DNA from: UBA2632 sp964452155
GTDB taxonomy: Bacteria; Bacteroidota; Bacteroidia; Bacteroidales; Dysgonomonadaceae
Assembly (NCBI GenBank): GCA_964452155.1
Contig: CAYVLC010000045.1
Location: 1 to 18,444 of the forward strand
Direction: 5' to 3'
DNA length: 18,444 bases
Below the pieces are notes generated by a model. That model searched no databases. It was not told where the DNA came from and was given only the letters and a program-made list of their open reading frames with translations. The first letter of the stretch is position 1; the number at the start of each line of letters is the position of its first letter. Positions 5,331 through 13,461 of the stretch are shown here, piece after piece. A program made the position numbers and the translations under genes.

Positions 5331-6239
5331 TTATTGCTTCGTAGTTATTTGCCTTTCTTTGCGCCATAGTTGGTAGCTGTTCACAATGTTTTGCCATAGC
5401 ACATAAGTGCCGGGTCCGATAGATGCTACGGGGTTTAGATAAGTTTGTGTGAGCCATATAGCGAGGATGGTGTTTTTTTGTCCCAAGCCCTGCCCGCCTG
5501 ATACAGTTCTGTTGTATTTGCTACCAATTCGGCGGCCAAACCAAAATTGCAGCAAGCAAATAATTAGGGCTACTCCGGCAATTGTAAACTCCAACACGTA
5601 AGTTGTACCCTCTTGCATACTGATAAACATAGTAACACGGCTGATGACAATGGTGAGGGCAACAGCCCACAAATAGAAAGAGAGTATTTGGGCCTTACGT
5701 ATCATCTCGTGTAGCTTTGGACTTATTTTTTCTAACGATAACGCTAAAATGAAAGGCAACAGCAGCACCGGAAATACCTTTTTGAAGATGATAAGTACTG
5801 ATGCCCCAAAGGATATAGACTCTACAGATGCATCGCCAATTGTGGCAAGAAACAGCGGAGACAATAGCGCAACAGACAAGTTACTGATGAATGAATAAGC
5901 TGCAATGGAGGAGATGTTGCCTCCCAGAATACCTGTAATGATAGGGGCAGAGGCCGCAGTGGGGGCAAGCACACATATCATGGCTGCTTGTGCCAGAGTG
6001 GTGTTGAACTTAAAAAACAGCAGATAGACCAAAATGCTACCCCCATATTGAATGCTTAACAGAATGTAGTGAAACTTTGTGAGGCGTATGTCGCGCAATA
6101 GCACTCGGCTATATGTGATAAAGAGCATCACAAAAAGCAAGTAGGGGATAACGGGTGCAAATATTGCAAGCTGTTTGTAGAAAACTATACCAATAACCAT
6201 GGCAATTGGTAGCATGTATTGTCTTAGAAATTGTTTCAC
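5331..6239 (-). CDS. Bile acid:sodium symporter (BASS/SBF) family membrane transporter
   Basis: This 302-residue polytopic membrane protein has about eight to nine hydrophobic segments spread from residue 8 to about 235 and a short charged C-terminus. The family's conserved Ala/Pro/Gly-rich segment is visible at about 90-110 (APTAASAPIITGILGGN), related to the PxGTASN..T..AxGN of BASS transporters. A late motif SGGQGLGQKN...TQTYLNP (about 248-272) is typical of the Bacteroidetes branch. The family moves organic anions with sodium, and substrates range from bile acids to pantothenate and pyruvate, so no substrate can be named. It starts 3 bases after the end of the secreted hydrolase gene upstream, so the two form an operon and may share a substrate pathway. 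Confidence 0.75.
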   Translation of the reverse strand: MKQFLRQYMLPIAMVIGIVFYKQLAIFAPVIPYLLFVMLFITYSRVLLRDIRLTKFHYILLSIQYGGSILVYLLFFKFNTTLAQAAMICVLAPTAASAPIITGILGGNISSIAAYSFISNLSVALLSPLFLATIGDASVESISFGASVLIIFKKVFPVLLLPFILALSLEKISPKLHEMIRKAQILSFYLWAVALTIVISRVTMFISMQEGTTYVLEFTIAGVALIICLLQFWFGRRIGSKYNRTVSGGQGLGQKNTILAIWLTQTYLNPVASIGPGTYVLWQNIVNSYQLWRKERQITTKQ

Positions 6240-6242
6240 AAT

Positions 6243-7184
6243 TTAGTTTTTGTAATAGTCTGCAGGGCTATCAGATTTCTTGGGAATCCTATTCTTATCG
6301 CGATAGTTGATATCGATGAGCAACTGTTTCTTGTTGAAAACATACTCTTTAATGAATTGGTCTATTTCTGGGAGGAAATCGGTCATTGGATATTCCGACA
6401 CATCGTGCCCCTCGCCCTCTATAGAAAAGAAGAGGTAGGGATATTCATTCTTTCTGAATTGCTTTGCCAAGGTGTTAGAGCCAAACATACCGATGTGAAA
6501 GAAGCGGGTGTTGTTGTAGGGAACCAATTTGTCGGCACTACCATGAAATAGTAGAGTGGGTGCTGGTGCAATAGGGTAAGATGGAGTTCCTTCTTGGCTA
6601 AAGATGCTACCTGCAAAGGATATTACCCCTGCGTATTGAAAACGAGAGGAGAGAATATTGGCAGATTCAAAGTTGTTGCGCTTTTCGTAGTCGGCTTGCA
6701 ACACAGCTATTGCTCCAGCGCTCGATCCGCTTATTATTATTTGAGTGGTATCGATATGTAGTTTCTGGTGGTTCTTCAATAAATAATCTGTAGCGGCATA
6801 CAAGTCTTCTACAGCTAGGGCTATTGATTTCTGCATTGGTTTGTAGTTGAACATAGAGGGAGCTTTCTCTCCTTTCATGCCCAATCGATAGTCTATAGAT
6901 ACTACAGTGAAGCCCTTGTTTGCAAAGTATTGGAAGTAGTCTTTGTATAACTCTGCATTGCGTGTACCTTCTTTAAAACCACCCCCAAACACAAACATCA
7001 AGCAGGGTTGCTGTTGTTGCAATGATGTTGTTGTTGTGTCGTCAATTGTTGTGTACACATCTAGTTGTAGAGGCTGCGAGTCTCTATTTATAAAGGTGTA
7101 AGTTTGTTTTTGAGGTGTTGCTGCAAATAGCAGTATGGGTAGTAAGCAAATGAGGAGAAAAGTGAGTTTGTTGTACCGTTTCAT
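6243..7184 (-). CDS. Secreted alpha/beta-hydrolase (esterase/lipase-like)
   Basis: This 313-residue protein has an N-terminal signal peptide (KRYNK, then a hydrophobic run at 7-21, likely cleaved after FAA). The hydrolase core shows an oxyanion-type loop FGGGF (66-70), a nucleophile elbow GSSAG (153-157, Ser155), a likely acid in HGSADKLVP (Asp218) and the catalytic His in GEGHD (His260). This order is that of the alpha/beta-hydrolase fold, close to the carboxylesterase or BD-FAE-like group. The last 25 residues are charged and extend beyond the fold. Its substrate is unknown. An acyl or acetyl ester is likely, and the product might be imported by the co-transcribed BASS-type transporter, which is inference. 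It lies downstream of gmk on the same strand with a 256-base gap. Confidence 0.8.
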   Translation of the reverse strand: MKRYNKLTFLLICLLPILLFAATPQKQTYTFINRDSQPLQLDVYTTIDDTTTTSLQQQQPCLMFVFGGGFKEGTRNAELYKDYFQYFANKGFTVVSIDYRLGMKGEKAPSMFNYKPMQKSIALAVEDLYAATDYLLKNHQKLHIDTTQIIISGSSAGAIAVLQADYEKRNNFESANILSSRFQYAGVISFAGSIFSQEGTPSYPIAPAPTLLFHGSADKLVPYNNTRFFHIGMFGSNTLAKQFRKNEYPYLFFSIEGEGHDVSEYPMTDFLPEIDQFIKEYVFNKKQLLIDINYRDKNRIPKKSDSPADYYKN

Positions 7185-7440
7185 AAATTGGTTGTGTGTT
7201 GATTAGTTTTATTATCTGTGAGATTTTTTACCGTACCTTGGCAAGCTTATTGACCGCATTCTCTCGCTTTTTTTAATTTCAGAACTAACCAGCGAAGCAA
7301 CAGCAGAGGTATAGCTTGCTTAGTCTTCGCTTTACAACGAGAAAGAAGAGACCCACAGTTTGTGTTTAGTAAATGACTGTTTCAAAAACAAGAGCAACGC
7401 ATCATAGGGCTTTTTCTCGCAAACATAAATTAAGAGAAGA
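7185..7440. other. Gap between gmk and the hydrolase gene
   Basis: No gene is supported in these 256 bases. AGCGAAG (7291-7297) can pair with CTTCGCT (7325-7331), but no T-run follows on the - strand, so it is not a clear terminator. A TATGTTTG -7-like box on the - strand (7420-7427) could serve the hydrolase operon, with a leader of over 200 bases and no good -33 element. Confidence 0.4.
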
Positions 7441-8010
7441 TTATTCTTTTGCAATGAATTCTCTGATCAATTTCACTGTCTCTCTTTTTGCTTTATCGAA
7501 GTTGTCGTTCATTATTATTGCATCAAATTGGTCAGCAAAACTCATCTCGAGTGTAGCCTTATCCAAACGATTTTGAATAACCTCGGGAGAGTCGGTGCCT
7601 CTTTTTTTAAGCCGATTGCGCAATTCATCTATCGATGGGGGCATAATGAAAATTGCCAGTGCACGGTCACCATATATTTTCTTTATTGCCAATCCGCCTA
7701 CGCAGTCAACATCAAAGACTACATTATCGCCAGTTGCTAATATTCTTTCGACCTCGCTTTTTAGTGTGCCATAGAAATTGTCTTCATATACCTCTTCGTA
7801 TTCAACAAAGTGCTCTTTCTTGATTCTGGCCCTAAATTCGTCGGGTGTAAGAAAGTAATATTCTATTCCATGTTTTTCTTCTCCACGTGGCAGCCTGCTA
7901 GTTGCCGAAATAGAAAATTGAAGTTTCAGGTCTTTCTCAATCAAGTAACGTACAATAGTAGATTTCCCAGTTCCTGAAGGTGCTGAAAATATAATCAATT
8001 TCCCCATCAT
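7441..8010 (-). CDS. gmk: Guanylate kinase
   Basis: This 189-residue cytoplasmic enzyme converts GMP and ATP to GDP and ADP. The P-loop SAPSGTGKST lies at 9-18. The GMP-binding segments TSRLPRGEEKHGIEYYFL (about 37-54) and FVEYEEVYEDNFYGT (about 67-81) are intact, and the lid and C-terminal segments follow in the expected order (IMPPS, RLKKRGTDS). Length is normal for the bacterial enzyme. The first two codons are both ATG. The upstream one is kept because AGGA is spaced 9-10 bases before it. It lies 24 bases downstream of the yicC-family gene, the usual pairing in Bacteroidetes. The nadD gene, which I recall as the usual next gene, is absent here. Confidence 0.95.
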   Translation of the reverse strand: MMGKLIIFSAPSGTGKSTIVRYLIEKDLKLQFSISATSRLPRGEEKHGIEYYFLTPDEFRARIKKEHFVEYEEVYEDNFYGTLKSEVERILATGDNVVFDVDCVGGLAIKKIYGDRALAIFIMPPSIDELRNRLKKRGTDSPEVIQNRLDKATLEMSFADQFDAIIMNDNFDKAKRETVKLIREFIAKE

Positions 8011-8034
8011 AATATATGTTCCTTTCTTTTCTGT

Positions 8035-8907
8035 TTATAAAACGTTTAAAATTTGTTCTTTAATCTGTTCTAGCTCATCTTTCATTTGCACAACAATGCG
8101 TTGCATGTCAGAGTGATTCGATTTAGAACCTAGTGTGTTTACTTCGCGGCCAATCTCTTGAACAATAAAACCCAATTTTTTTCCTTGCGACGTATTGGCC
8201 TCTATTGTTTCTATGAAATAATCTAAATGGTTGAGCAAACGAGTTTTCTCTTCATTCACATCTAGTTTTTCTATATAATAGATAAGTTCTTGCTCTAGGC
8301 GATTGCCATCGTAAGTTACACCCTCCAAATTGTTGAGAGCTTCCATTATACGACTTTTTACTTTTTCTATTCTCTCTGCTTCAAATGTTTCAAGGGCAAG
8401 GGTAAGCTCTTTTATATTGTCTATTTTTGTGAGCATCACCTGTCTTAAGGCTTCGCCTTCTTGGTGACGAAACGTAATAAGGTTGGCTACAGCACCATCA
8501 ACAGCCCGCTCAACAGTTTGCCACTCTTCTTCTTCGAGTATTTCGGGCTCTTGTTTAAATACATCGGGTAGTTTAAAGAGTATCTCAAACCAATCGTTTG
8601 GCTCTTCAATATCAAGGGCGGTAGCAAGTTTTTTCACTTCGGTGTGATAGTTCTTGAGACGTGCTTCGTCAATTCTCACAGCAGAGTCTTTCTCAGACTC
8701 TTCCACATTGATGTACAAATCTATTTTGCCTCGCTCCAATATCTTAGAAAGATCGTTTCGCAAAGCTATCTCTTTTTCTTTGTAAACATGCGGAATACGT
8801 GTGTATAAATCGAATTGCTTGCTGTTGAGCGATTTTATTTCTACTGTTATTTTTTTACCAGAGAGCTCAGCAGTTGCCTTGCCATATCCTGTCATTGAGT
8901 GTATCAT
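8035..8907 (-). CDS. yicC: YicC family protein (endoribonuclease-type)
   Basis: This is a 290-residue member of the YicC family, recently described as an endoribonuclease group that influences small-RNA decay in E. coli. The family N-terminus MIHSMTGYGKA and the C-terminal GREVNTLGSKSNHSDMQ..V..MKDELE..KEQ..NV segment (DUF1732) are both intact, with long charged helices between. The frame is open upstream to 8982, but the family N-terminus begins at 8907. A TACATTTG box on the - strand lies just upstream and inside the longer reading, which supports the shorter start. It forms an operon with gmk. Confidence 0.92.
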   Translation of the reverse strand: MIHSMTGYGKATAELSGKKITVEIKSLNSKQFDLYTRIPHVYKEKEIALRNDLSKILERGKIDLYINVEESEKDSAVRIDEARLKNYHTEVKKLATALDIEEPNDWFEILFKLPDVFKQEPEILEEEEWQTVERAVDGAVANLITFRHQEGEALRQVMLTKIDNIKELTLALETFEAERIEKVKSRIMEALNNLEGVTYDGNRLEQELIYYIEKLDVNEEKTRLLNHLDYFIETIEANTSQGKKLGFIVQEIGREVNTLGSKSNHSDMQRIVVQMKDELEQIKEQILNVL

Positions 8908-8921
8908 CTTCTTTTTTTTTA

Positions 8922-8929
8922 CAAATGTA
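8922..8929 (-). promoter_or_regulatory. Putative -7 element for yicC-gmk
   Basis: On the - strand this reads TACATTTG, a full match to TAnnTTTG, 14 bases upstream of the yicC ATG. The leader would be very short. No TTTG-type -33 element was found at 19-21 bases, so this is moderate evidence only. Confidence 0.4.
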
Positions 8930-9356
8930 AGGAAAAACTGTCGTATTGTGATAGTTAGATCAATAAAAACTGTGATTGGCAAGCTAGAGTGTCTATTGCA
9001 AGAGTACAGGCACTAGTCTATTTCTTATTACATGCAAAGAACACTCCTCACCTAGCGGAGCTAAAGGCTTTGATTTTCAATGTAAACTCATTCATTAAAA
9101 ATGGTTGCATCAATTTAATTCTACAAGAATAAGTAACTAATGAACTACCCTTTAAATATATAAGCTACAAGTGTTGCAGAGAAGCAATTCTGTCTGTAGT
9201 AAACTTACACCCACCTCAAGGCAAGCATCGTAGATGCAGGCTTTAAATTGTATGTAACAAAAGAGTTTGATAAAACTTGACAGTAAAATGTAAAGCAAAC
9301 ACACGCTTTTGCATGTGATTAATTGTTACCTAGCCAGTGTATATCATAGAAACGAT
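8930..9356. other. Gene-free stretch between yicC and rprY
   Basis: No supported coding sequence, RNA gene or repeat family was recognised. The only structure seen is a small hairpin, GCATC-GTA-GATGC (9225-9237). The stretch is AT-rich. It lies upstream of yicC and downstream of rprY, so it does not need to carry promoters for more than yicC. Confidence 0.5.
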
Positions 9357-9402
9357 TATAAACACAAAAAGCTACTCTTTTGAGCAGCTTTTTGTGTTTA
9401 TA
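9357..9402 (-). terminator. Strong intrinsic terminator after rprXY
   Basis: A 17-bp perfect stem (9357-9373 with 9386-9402) begins TATAAACACAAAAAGCT, with an inner CTC/GAG extension around a TTTT loop. Its A-rich/T-rich flanks give a U-run on either strand. It lies 26 bases after the response-regulator stop on the - strand. Confidence 0.85.
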
Positions 9403-9428
9403 CATAAATTGTTTCTACAAATTATGTT

Positions 9429-10145
9429 TTACTCTTCTTCATCGGTCTTCTCTTCTGTAGGTACAATTAACTTGTAACCTTTTCCGTGAATGTTTATGAT
9501 TTCGATGTTTGGTTCTGGTCTCAACAATTTACGCAATTTGGTGATGTAAACATCCATGCTTCGTGCATTGAAATAAGTGTCTTCTTCCCAAATTTGTTTC
9601 AAAGCATGATTACGCTCCAAAATTTCGTTATTGTGAGCACAAAGTAGTGTCAACAATTCCGATTCTTTTGTTGTAAGCTTGGTTTGATCATCATTAATGG
9701 TAAGAATTTGCTTTTGCGTGTCAAAAGTCATGTTACCAAATTTGTAAACTTGCTGCTCTTTCGATTTTTTACCTTTCACTCTGCGGATGATAGCTTCGAT
9801 ACGAAGTACCAATTCTTCCATACTGAATGGTTTGGTTATATAATCGTCGGCCCCAGCTTTAAAACCCTCAAGAATATCTTCTTTCATATTCTTTGCGGTC
9901 AAAAAGATTACAGGAATCTCAGTGTTTATTGTTCTGATTTCCTTTACCAAAGTAACGCCATCTTTTTTTGGCATCATTACGTCTATAATACATAGATCGT
10001 ATTTTGTTTTTACGAATCCTCTGAATCCGGCTTCCCCGTCAGGGAAAAGGTCGGTTTCGAATCCTTTTGCTTGGAGATATTCTCTGAGCAACATGCCAAG
10101 ATTCTCGTCATCTTCGCATAAAAATAATTTTAATTTTTCTTCCAT
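9429..10145 (-). CDS. rprY: OmpR-family response regulator RprY
   Basis: This 238-residue DNA-binding response regulator has an N-terminal receiver domain with acidic pocket E11-D12-D13, phospho-acceptor Asp55 (IIDVMMPKKDG), Thr83 (FLTAK) and Lys105 (ITKPFSMEEL). A winged-helix OmpR/PhoB domain follows from about 134 to 230, including TTKESELLTLLCAH and the recognition helix region RSMDVYITKLRKLL. The sequence closely resembles RprY of Bacteroides as I recall it, including CEDDENLGMLLREYLQAKG. The start lies 1 base after the kinase stop, so the pair is co-transcribed. RprY in Bacteroides and Porphyromonas has been linked to stress and envelope responses. The acidic tail EEKTDEEE is unremarkable. 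Confidence 0.9.
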   Translation of the reverse strand: MEEKLKLFLCEDDENLGMLLREYLQAKGFETDLFPDGEAGFRGFVKTKYDLCIIDVMMPKKDGVTLVKEIRTINTEIPVIFLTAKNMKEDILEGFKAGADDYITKPFSMEELVLRIEAIIRRVKGKKSKEQQVYKFGNMTFDTQKQILTINDDQTKLTTKESELLTLLCAHNNEILERNHALKQIWEEDTYFNARSMDVYITKLRKLLRPEPNIEIINIHGKGYKLIVPTEEKTDEEE

Positions 10146-10146
10146 A

Positions 10147-11718
10147 TCAATTCTGAGTTATTAAGGGTAAACTAATTATAAACTTTGTTCCTTTACCTAA
10201 GTCGCTTTCTGCGCGAATAGTTCCTTTGTGATCAGACACTATTTTATGTACATAAGCCAGTCCTAATCCAAATCCTTTTACATCGTGAACGTTTCCTGTA
10301 GGAATTCGATAGAATCTATCAAAAACTTTTTTCACGTATTCTTTTTTAATACCAATACCGTTATCTTCGATAGAGATAAAGAGTCTTCCCGCATCGTTCC
10401 ATGTTTTCATCATAAGCGTAAGAGGTACATCCTCTTTACGGTATTTTAGTGCATTGTCTAATAAGTTAAATAGAACGTTCGTAAAATGCATTTCGTCTAT
10501 TTTTACTGTATCGTTCTCTGCTTGCAAATCTATGTCTAGCGTTCCTCCAAACTTTTCTACTTTTAGTACGTGAGTGTTAGCCACGCTAACTATTATATCG
10601 TTTGCATCTTTCTCTTTTAGTTTTAATGTAGCTCTTTGTTTGTCGAAGAGTGACATCTGCAATACTTTTTCGACTTGAAAGCTCAGTCGTTTTGTTTCGT
10701 CGTTTATCACTCCTGTTACATGTTTAAAAACTTCGGGCGATTTTGCTATGGACGAATCCTTGAGCATTTGTGCAGCCAATGAAATGGTAGAAACGGGGGT
10801 TTTTAATTCATGCGTCATATTATTGATAAAATCGTTTTTCATTTCAGACAAACGCTTTTGCCTGAATAGTGTAATTACCGTAAATATGAACGTTATAAAC
10901 AGTATGAATGTAAATATTAGCGATGGTACAACAAATGTAATTTCACTAAAAACATATTCTCCTTTTGTTGGAAAATAAACCCTCAAGTAATTCAACTTGG
11001 CTGGCGGATCGTTTGGGAAAAGTATTTGTGTATATATCGCTTTCTCACTTTTATCAGGATATCCGGGAGAGGAAAAGACCACTTTGTTGTTCGGATTTAC
11101 TACCTGAAAGCTGAACGGAACACTTAAGCCGGCATTGCTCAATAATTCTGATCGTATATATGCATTTATCTGGCGAAAATCTACACGCTCCTCAATTGGT
11201 TTTATACTAGCACGATTCATTATCTTTAGAATCACTTCGTTTTGTAGAGCTTTCTCATGCAAATAGCGTTTCGAAAAGGCTTGTTGCAACTCGTACGAAG
11301 TTTTAGATATAGTGTTTAAACCATGCCCTGGCGATATAAATACGCCTTGTTGAGGTTTCTCTGTTGAATCTGTTGTAATGTCGTAATCTATTATAGTTTC
11401 ACTTCCATCTGGGTTGGTTATTGACCAACGTTCTTTTTTTCTTGTCACTGTTGTTTGTCTAGAAGAATTTCCTTGTTGGGATTGATTATATTGAGAATAC
11501 TTTCCTTCAGATTCATTAATATCTTCTTCAATAAACTGTAGTGTTTGGTCGAACTCTAAGTTTCGCGAAACTTGATATAGACTTCTTTTTACAGACTCGT
11601 CAAATTGTTCGTTTCTTGTTTCCAATGTTATTTGTATATACTTTACTTGGAGAAACAACAATCCTACAAATGCAATAATCATTACACCGGCAAGTATCCA
11701 AATAGTTGATTTTTTCAT
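10147..11718 (-). CDS. rprX: Sensor histidine kinase RprX
   Basis: This 523-residue membrane sensor kinase has transmembrane segments at about 5-25 and 262-285 that enclose a roughly 235-residue periplasmic sensor region. A Gln/Ser/Arg-rich loop at about 75-95 interrupts this region. The cytoplasmic part has the H-box FINNMTHELKTP with His303, the N-box NVLFNLLDNALKY (414-426), the G1 box EDNGIGI (451-457) and the G2 box GFGLGLAYV (482-490), all intact. It is the cognate partner of RprY, to which it is joined with a 1-base gap, and matches RprX of Bacteroides in order and architecture. No clear -7/-33 promoter was found upstream, but a 17-base palindrome lies about 85-100 bases before the start. 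Confidence 0.88.
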   Translation of the reverse strand: MKKSTIWILAGVMIIAFVGLLFLQVKYIQITLETRNEQFDESVKRSLYQVSRNLEFDQTLQFIEEDINESEGKYSQYNQSQQGNSSRQTTVTRKKERWSITNPDGSETIIDYDITTDSTEKPQQGVFISPGHGLNTISKTSYELQQAFSKRYLHEKALQNEVILKIMNRASIKPIEERVDFRQINAYIRSELLSNAGLSVPFSFQVVNPNNKVVFSSPGYPDKSEKAIYTQILFPNDPPAKLNYLRVYFPTKGEYVFSEITFVVPSLIFTFILFITFIFTVITLFRQKRLSEMKNDFINNMTHELKTPVSTISLAAQMLKDSSIAKSPEVFKHVTGVINDETKRLSFQVEKVLQMSLFDKQRATLKLKEKDANDIIVSVANTHVLKVEKFGGTLDIDLQAENDTVKIDEMHFTNVLFNLLDNALKYRKEDVPLTLMMKTWNDAGRLFISIEDNGIGIKKEYVKKVFDRFYRIPTGNVHDVKGFGLGLAYVHKIVSDHKGTIRAESDLGKGTKFIISLPLITQN

Positions 11719-12155
11719 ATTTCTCTTTTTTACTTACCTCTTTTGTTTAAAAAATATTTTAAAGAACGTTTCTTGTCATCCAAATTAACAAATGAACTCT
11801 CTAAATGTTTAACATTTATCGTAAAATTATTACAAAGAGACCAAATGTTATTCTAAGTAGCCACATTATGAGTGTTTTTTTGTCTGTTGGTTTAATTTTT
11901 TAGCAACTTACATTATATTTCTTTTATATGTAAACTACACATCTCTTTTTGGGAGGATGAAAGTTGTTATTTTTTAATTTACTTGCAACCGTAAAAATAG
12001 TAATAATAGTTTGATTTACTCTCTTTTTTTCCATTAAAGTTAAAAACGCATCTTTATTCGTTAGCTTATTAAAGGATATTTCGATTTTTAGAACAAAATG
12101 TATAATTATTCTGCTTTACTACTCGGTAAGATACACAAGATGTCATTTTTATTTT
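11719..12155. other. Divergent intergenic region between rprX and proline dehydrogenase
   Basis: No gene is supported. It contains the palindrome at 11802-11818 and a looser inverted repeat of TTACAT and ATGTAA (about 11908-11934). Long T-rich runs are frequent. It must hold the rprX promoter, but no full TAnnTTTG match was seen on the - strand. Confidence 0.5.
11802..11818. promoter_or_regulatory. Perfect 17-base palindrome upstream of rprX
   Basis: TAAATGTT-T-AACATTTA is symmetric over 8+1+8 bases and lies in the divergent region 84 bases before the rprX start. It looks like a binding site for a dimeric regulator. Autoregulation by RprY is possible but OmpR-type proteins usually prefer direct repeats, so the regulator is unknown. 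Confidence 0.4.
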
Positions 12156-12163
12156 TAATTTTG
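12156..12163 (+). promoter_or_regulatory. Putative -7 element for proline dehydrogenase
   Basis: TAATTTTG fully matches TAnnTTTG and would start transcription near 12169-12171, about 20 bases before the ATG at 12191. No TTTG -33 element lies 20 bases upstream. Its position inside the longer open frame argues for the shorter start. Confidence 0.45.
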
Positions 12164-12190
12164 CGTAAATCTATTTACACAATTATTAAT

Positions 12191-13381
12191 ATGCTAGATA
12201 AGCACACACAGCACATCAATTTCAATGATATTGAAACGGCATTTAAAGGCAAGTCTAAAAACGATCTGCGAGAGATGCATCTTTTGTTTAAAGTAATGAA
12301 CAGCCCCACGTGGGTGAGTTTGGGTAAAAAACTAATAAACTTTGCTTTTACAATTCATTTCCCAGTAGAATGGATAGTAAAAAGGACCATCTACAAGCAT
12401 TTTTGTGGTGGTGTGTCTATAATGGATAGCTCTAGGCTTATTGATAAGCTAGACCAACGCCATGTGGGTACTATCTTAGATTATGCTGTAGAGGGCGAGG
12501 AAAGCGAAGAGATGTTTGATGACACCTACAGAGAGTTGTTGAACGTTATCAAGTTCTCTCATAAAAATAAAAAAACACCTTTTAGTGCTTTCAAATTAAC
12601 AGGAATAGGCTCGTTTGATTTAATGGTAAAAGTGAGCAACAATGAAACACTGAGCGAAGCTGAGACCAATAGCTATGAGCGCCTGCTGAAAAGAGTGGAC
12701 GATATTTGCAAATTGAGCTACCAGTTGGAAGTTCCTGTACTTATTGATGCAGAACAAACATGGATACAACCCATGCTCGACAGCTTGGTGCTAGATATGA
12801 TGCGCAAGTATAATAAAGAAAAAGCTATTGTACAAAACACCTATCAGATGTATCGTCACGACAGGGTGGAGGTAATCAAAAAGCATCATGCCATTGCAAA
12901 AGAAGAGGGTTTTTATTTGGGGCTAAAAATTGTGCGTGGTGCATACATGGAAGCAGAGCGTGAGCGCGCAAAAAAGATGGGATATCCGTCTCCAATACAG
13001 CCCAACAAAGAGGCTACAGATAAAGACTTTGATGATATAATTCGCTATTTTGTTGACAATGTAGATACAATTTCGTTTATGGTGGCCACACACAATGAAG
13101 ACAGTTCTCAACTATTGGCCTCGTTGATTGAAGAGCACGGCTTGCCCCGCAATCATCCTCATATTTACTTTTCGCAGTTATATGGCATGAGCGATCACCT
13201 TACCTATAACATAGCCGAGGGAGGCTACAATGTTGTAAAATATGTGCCTTACGGCAAAGTGAAAACAATGATACCCTACCTTATACGTCGTGCCGAAGAG
13301 AACAGTTCGGTTACGGGCCAATCTAGCAGAGAGCTTCTTTTGATAAAAGAGGAATTAAAGAGAAGAAGAATTAGAAAATAA
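12191..13381 (+). CDS. Proline dehydrogenase (monofunctional)
   Basis: This roughly 396-residue FAD enzyme oxidises L-proline to pyrroline-5-carboxylate. Numbering from this start, visible family motifs include DAEQTWIQP (about 216-224), LKIVRGAYMEAER (about 246-258) and the C-terminal YVPYGKVKTMIPYLIRRAEEN (about 354-374), which carries the conserved Tyr/Arg substrate-contact region. There is no fused P5C dehydrogenase or DNA-binding domain, so it is the stand-alone form usual in Bacteroidetes. The open frame reaches back to 12098, but those first 31 residues are not family-like and a promoter-like box lies within them. The start MLDKHTQ at 12191 matches the family's usual N-terminus. A perfect terminator follows. 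No P5C dehydrogenase gene is in the window. Confidence 0.88.
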   Translation: MLDKHTQHINFNDIETAFKGKSKNDLREMHLLFKVMNSPTWVSLGKKLINFAFTIHFPVEWIVKRTIYKHFCGGVSIMDSSRLIDKLDQRHVGTILDYAVEGEESEEMFDDTYRELLNVIKFSHKNKKTPFSAFKLTGIGSFDLMVKVSNNETLSEAETNSYERLLKRVDDICKLSYQLEVPVLIDAEQTWIQPMLDSLVLDMMRKYNKEKAIVQNTYQMYRHDRVEVIKKHHAIAKEEGFYLGLKIVRGAYMEAERERAKKMGYPSPIQPNKEATDKDFDDIIRYFVDNVDTISFMVATHNEDSSQLLASLIEEHGLPRNHPHIYFSQLYGMSDHLTYNIAEGGYNVVKYVPYGKVKTMIPYLIRRAEENSSVTGQSSRELLLIKEELKRRRIRK

Positions 13382-13403
13382 ACGTACAAATAAAGCAAAT
13401 AGT

Positions 13404-13436
13404 AAAAGCCCGTAAGATCGATCTTACGGGCTTTTT
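13404..13436. terminator. Bidirectional terminator between proline dehydrogenase and korB
   Basis: This is a perfect 32-base palindrome (16-bp arms, AAAAGCCCGTAAGATC and its reverse complement, 13404-13435) with A-run and T-run flanks. It lies 22 bases after the proline dehydrogenase stop and 25 bases after the korB stop on the opposite strand, so it can end both transcripts. Confidence 0.88.
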
Positions 13437-13461
13437 ATTGTTTCTCTCATTGCTTTATGAG

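Noticed and set aside
7291..7331. Intrinsic terminator after gmk
   Set aside because: The 7-bp arms are 27 bases apart and no T-run follows on the - strand.
8930..9356. Possible tRNA or structured RNA in the yicC-rprY gap
   Set aside because: No T-arm or acceptor-stem pattern was found and only one short 5-bp hairpin is present.
9301..9428. Riboswitch or leader near the strong stem at 9357-9402
   Set aside because: The stem lies downstream of rprY on its strand and is followed by a U-run, so it is a terminator rather than a leader.
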